Shown in pieces: positions 6,054 to 6,826 of a stretch of 6,826 nucleotides of DNA. The position numbers and the translations under genes are program-made. Position 1 is the first letter of the stretch. Each line of letters opens with the position of its first letter. The DNA comes from Bacteroidia bacterium (GTDB lineage Bacteria > Bacteroidota > Bacteroidia > Bacteroidales > UBA12481). The stretch is taken from the NCBI GenBank assembly GCA_026391235.1, contig JAPLDV010000756.1, positions 1 to 6,826 on the forward strand, read 5' to 3'. The notes under the pieces are model-generated. The model saw only the letters and a list, made by a program, of their open reading frames with translations. It did no database searches and was not told the origin of the DNA.

Positions 6054-6826
6054 ATGAAAAAAATATTTTTTATCATCGCAGGATTCCTGGTTTCAGTTTC
6101 CCTTTTTGCACAGGTGCAGACAACCATCTCAGGAAGGATTACCAATAATCAGGATGGTTCGTCAATTCAATTGACAACCAATACTTTCGGCCTTCAAACC
6201 ATGACTGATGACATTAAAACACTGGATCAGACAGTCACTCAGGACAGCGTCTTTTTGCTGACTACAGATAAGATAACCAGGCCCAATACGATCTGCTGGC
6301 TGGTTGTCAACAATGAATTCCTTAAAGTCGTTTTATCGCCCGGCGACAGTATTCATGTTGAAACGGATTACTGGTCAATGAATAACTCAGTCGAGTTTTC
6401 CGGAAACGGACCAGGTAAGAACAGGTATCTGAAACTATATGGATTGCGGTTTGCTAAAACCAACCGCCTGGAAAACATAAAAAGCCAGGACTATCATTAT
6501 CCTGGTCATCTGAAGTCATACAGATTGGACGAGGAGTCCCTGCTCAATTCCTGTTTAGGTAACGGGATGATCGATTCGTCCTTTTATGAAATGGAATCGG
6601 CGAGGATCAGGTATGAATATTGCGACAATCTTCTTTGCTTAAGTCGCGACCGACCTTTCCGCGACAGTGAAACGATTTCAGCCATCAGGGCTGAAATAAG
6701 CCGGACTGACCTGAGTGATACCGTGGCACTGGTTACTTTTCCGGAATACAGATCCCTGATAACCAAGTATATCGGATTCCTGGCCGATTCTACGGGTAGG
6801 CAGAGTAGCCTGGGCTTGCAGGGAAA
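6054..6826 (+). CDS. Exported protein, N-terminal part of a probable TlpA/DUF4369-like family member, 3'-truncated
   Basis: The ATG at 6054 opens a frame that stays open to the window edge (257 full codons). It begins with a clear Sec signal peptide, MKKIFFIIAGFLVSVSLFAQ, with cleavage likely after FA (residue 19). The mature start, TTISGRITN, is a beta strand typical of Bacteroidetes exported proteins. WLVVNNEFLKVVLSPGDSI (about 84-102) followed by FSGNGPGKNRYL (about 115-126) matches the N-terminal region placed before the thioredoxin-like domain in many Bacteroidetes TlpA-family disulfide reductases, where 'PGD' and 'F.G.G..N.YL' recur. After that comes a charged helical segment. The CxxC redox motif would lie past the window edge, so redox function is inferred from the N-terminal pattern only; a non-catalytic relative is possible. 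No Shine-Dalgarno sequence is present. Confidence 0.72.
   Translation, partial: MKKIFFIIAGFLVSVSLFAQVQTTISGRITNNQDGSSIQLTTNTFGLQTMTDDIKTLDQTVTQDSVFLLTTDKITRPNTICWLVVNNEFLKVVLSPGDSIHVETDYWSMNNSVEFSGNGPGKNRYLKLYGLRFAKTNRLENIKSQDYHYPGHLKSYRLDEESLLNSCLGNGMIDSSFYEMESARIRYEYCDNLLCLSRDRPFRDSETISAIRAEISRTDLSDTVALVTFPEYRSLITKYIGFLADSTGRQSSLGLQG

Overview
The window looks like a piece of a Bacteroidetes (Bacteroidota) genome, probably an environmental Bacteroidales-like organism. The evidence is the gene families (GH95 glycosidase, DUF4197 lipoprotein, 6-bladed beta-propeller lipoprotein with the GKGPGE motif, TlpA-type secreted protein), the general lack of Shine-Dalgarno sequences before starts, and the intergenic repeat style. 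No RNA gene, CRISPR array, transposase or integrase was seen.

Layout: 2-1363 (+) is the C-terminal part of a GH95 alpha-L-fucosidase/galactosidase, cut by the left edge. 1382-2143 (+) is a DUF4197 lipoprotein 18 bp downstream. 2208-2468 (+) is a small zinc-ribbon protein. 2471-2666 is a non-coding element bounded by imperfect 25-bp inverted repeats. 2692-3402 (+) is a class I glutamine amidotransferase. 3599-4813 (+) is a 6-bladed beta-propeller lipoprotein. 4931-5788 is a module in which a minus-strand DUF559 (Vsr-like) endonuclease gene sits between two inverted arrays of a GC-rich repeat unit. 5825-5930 is a further large imperfect palindrome. 6054 to the right edge (+) is the N-terminal part of an exported TlpA/DUF4369-like protein.

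The genes do not form one pathway. The GH95 enzyme belongs to polysaccharide breakdown and the others look like unlinked housekeeping or envelope genes. The unusual part is 4931-5788: a nuclease gene framed by repeat arrays whose outermost and innermost units match in inverted orientation. This resembles the way RAYT transposase genes sit between REP sequences, but with a PD-(D/E)xK-type nuclease instead of a Y1 transposase. I consider it the best candidate for an undescribed system here; its mobility or function is inference only.
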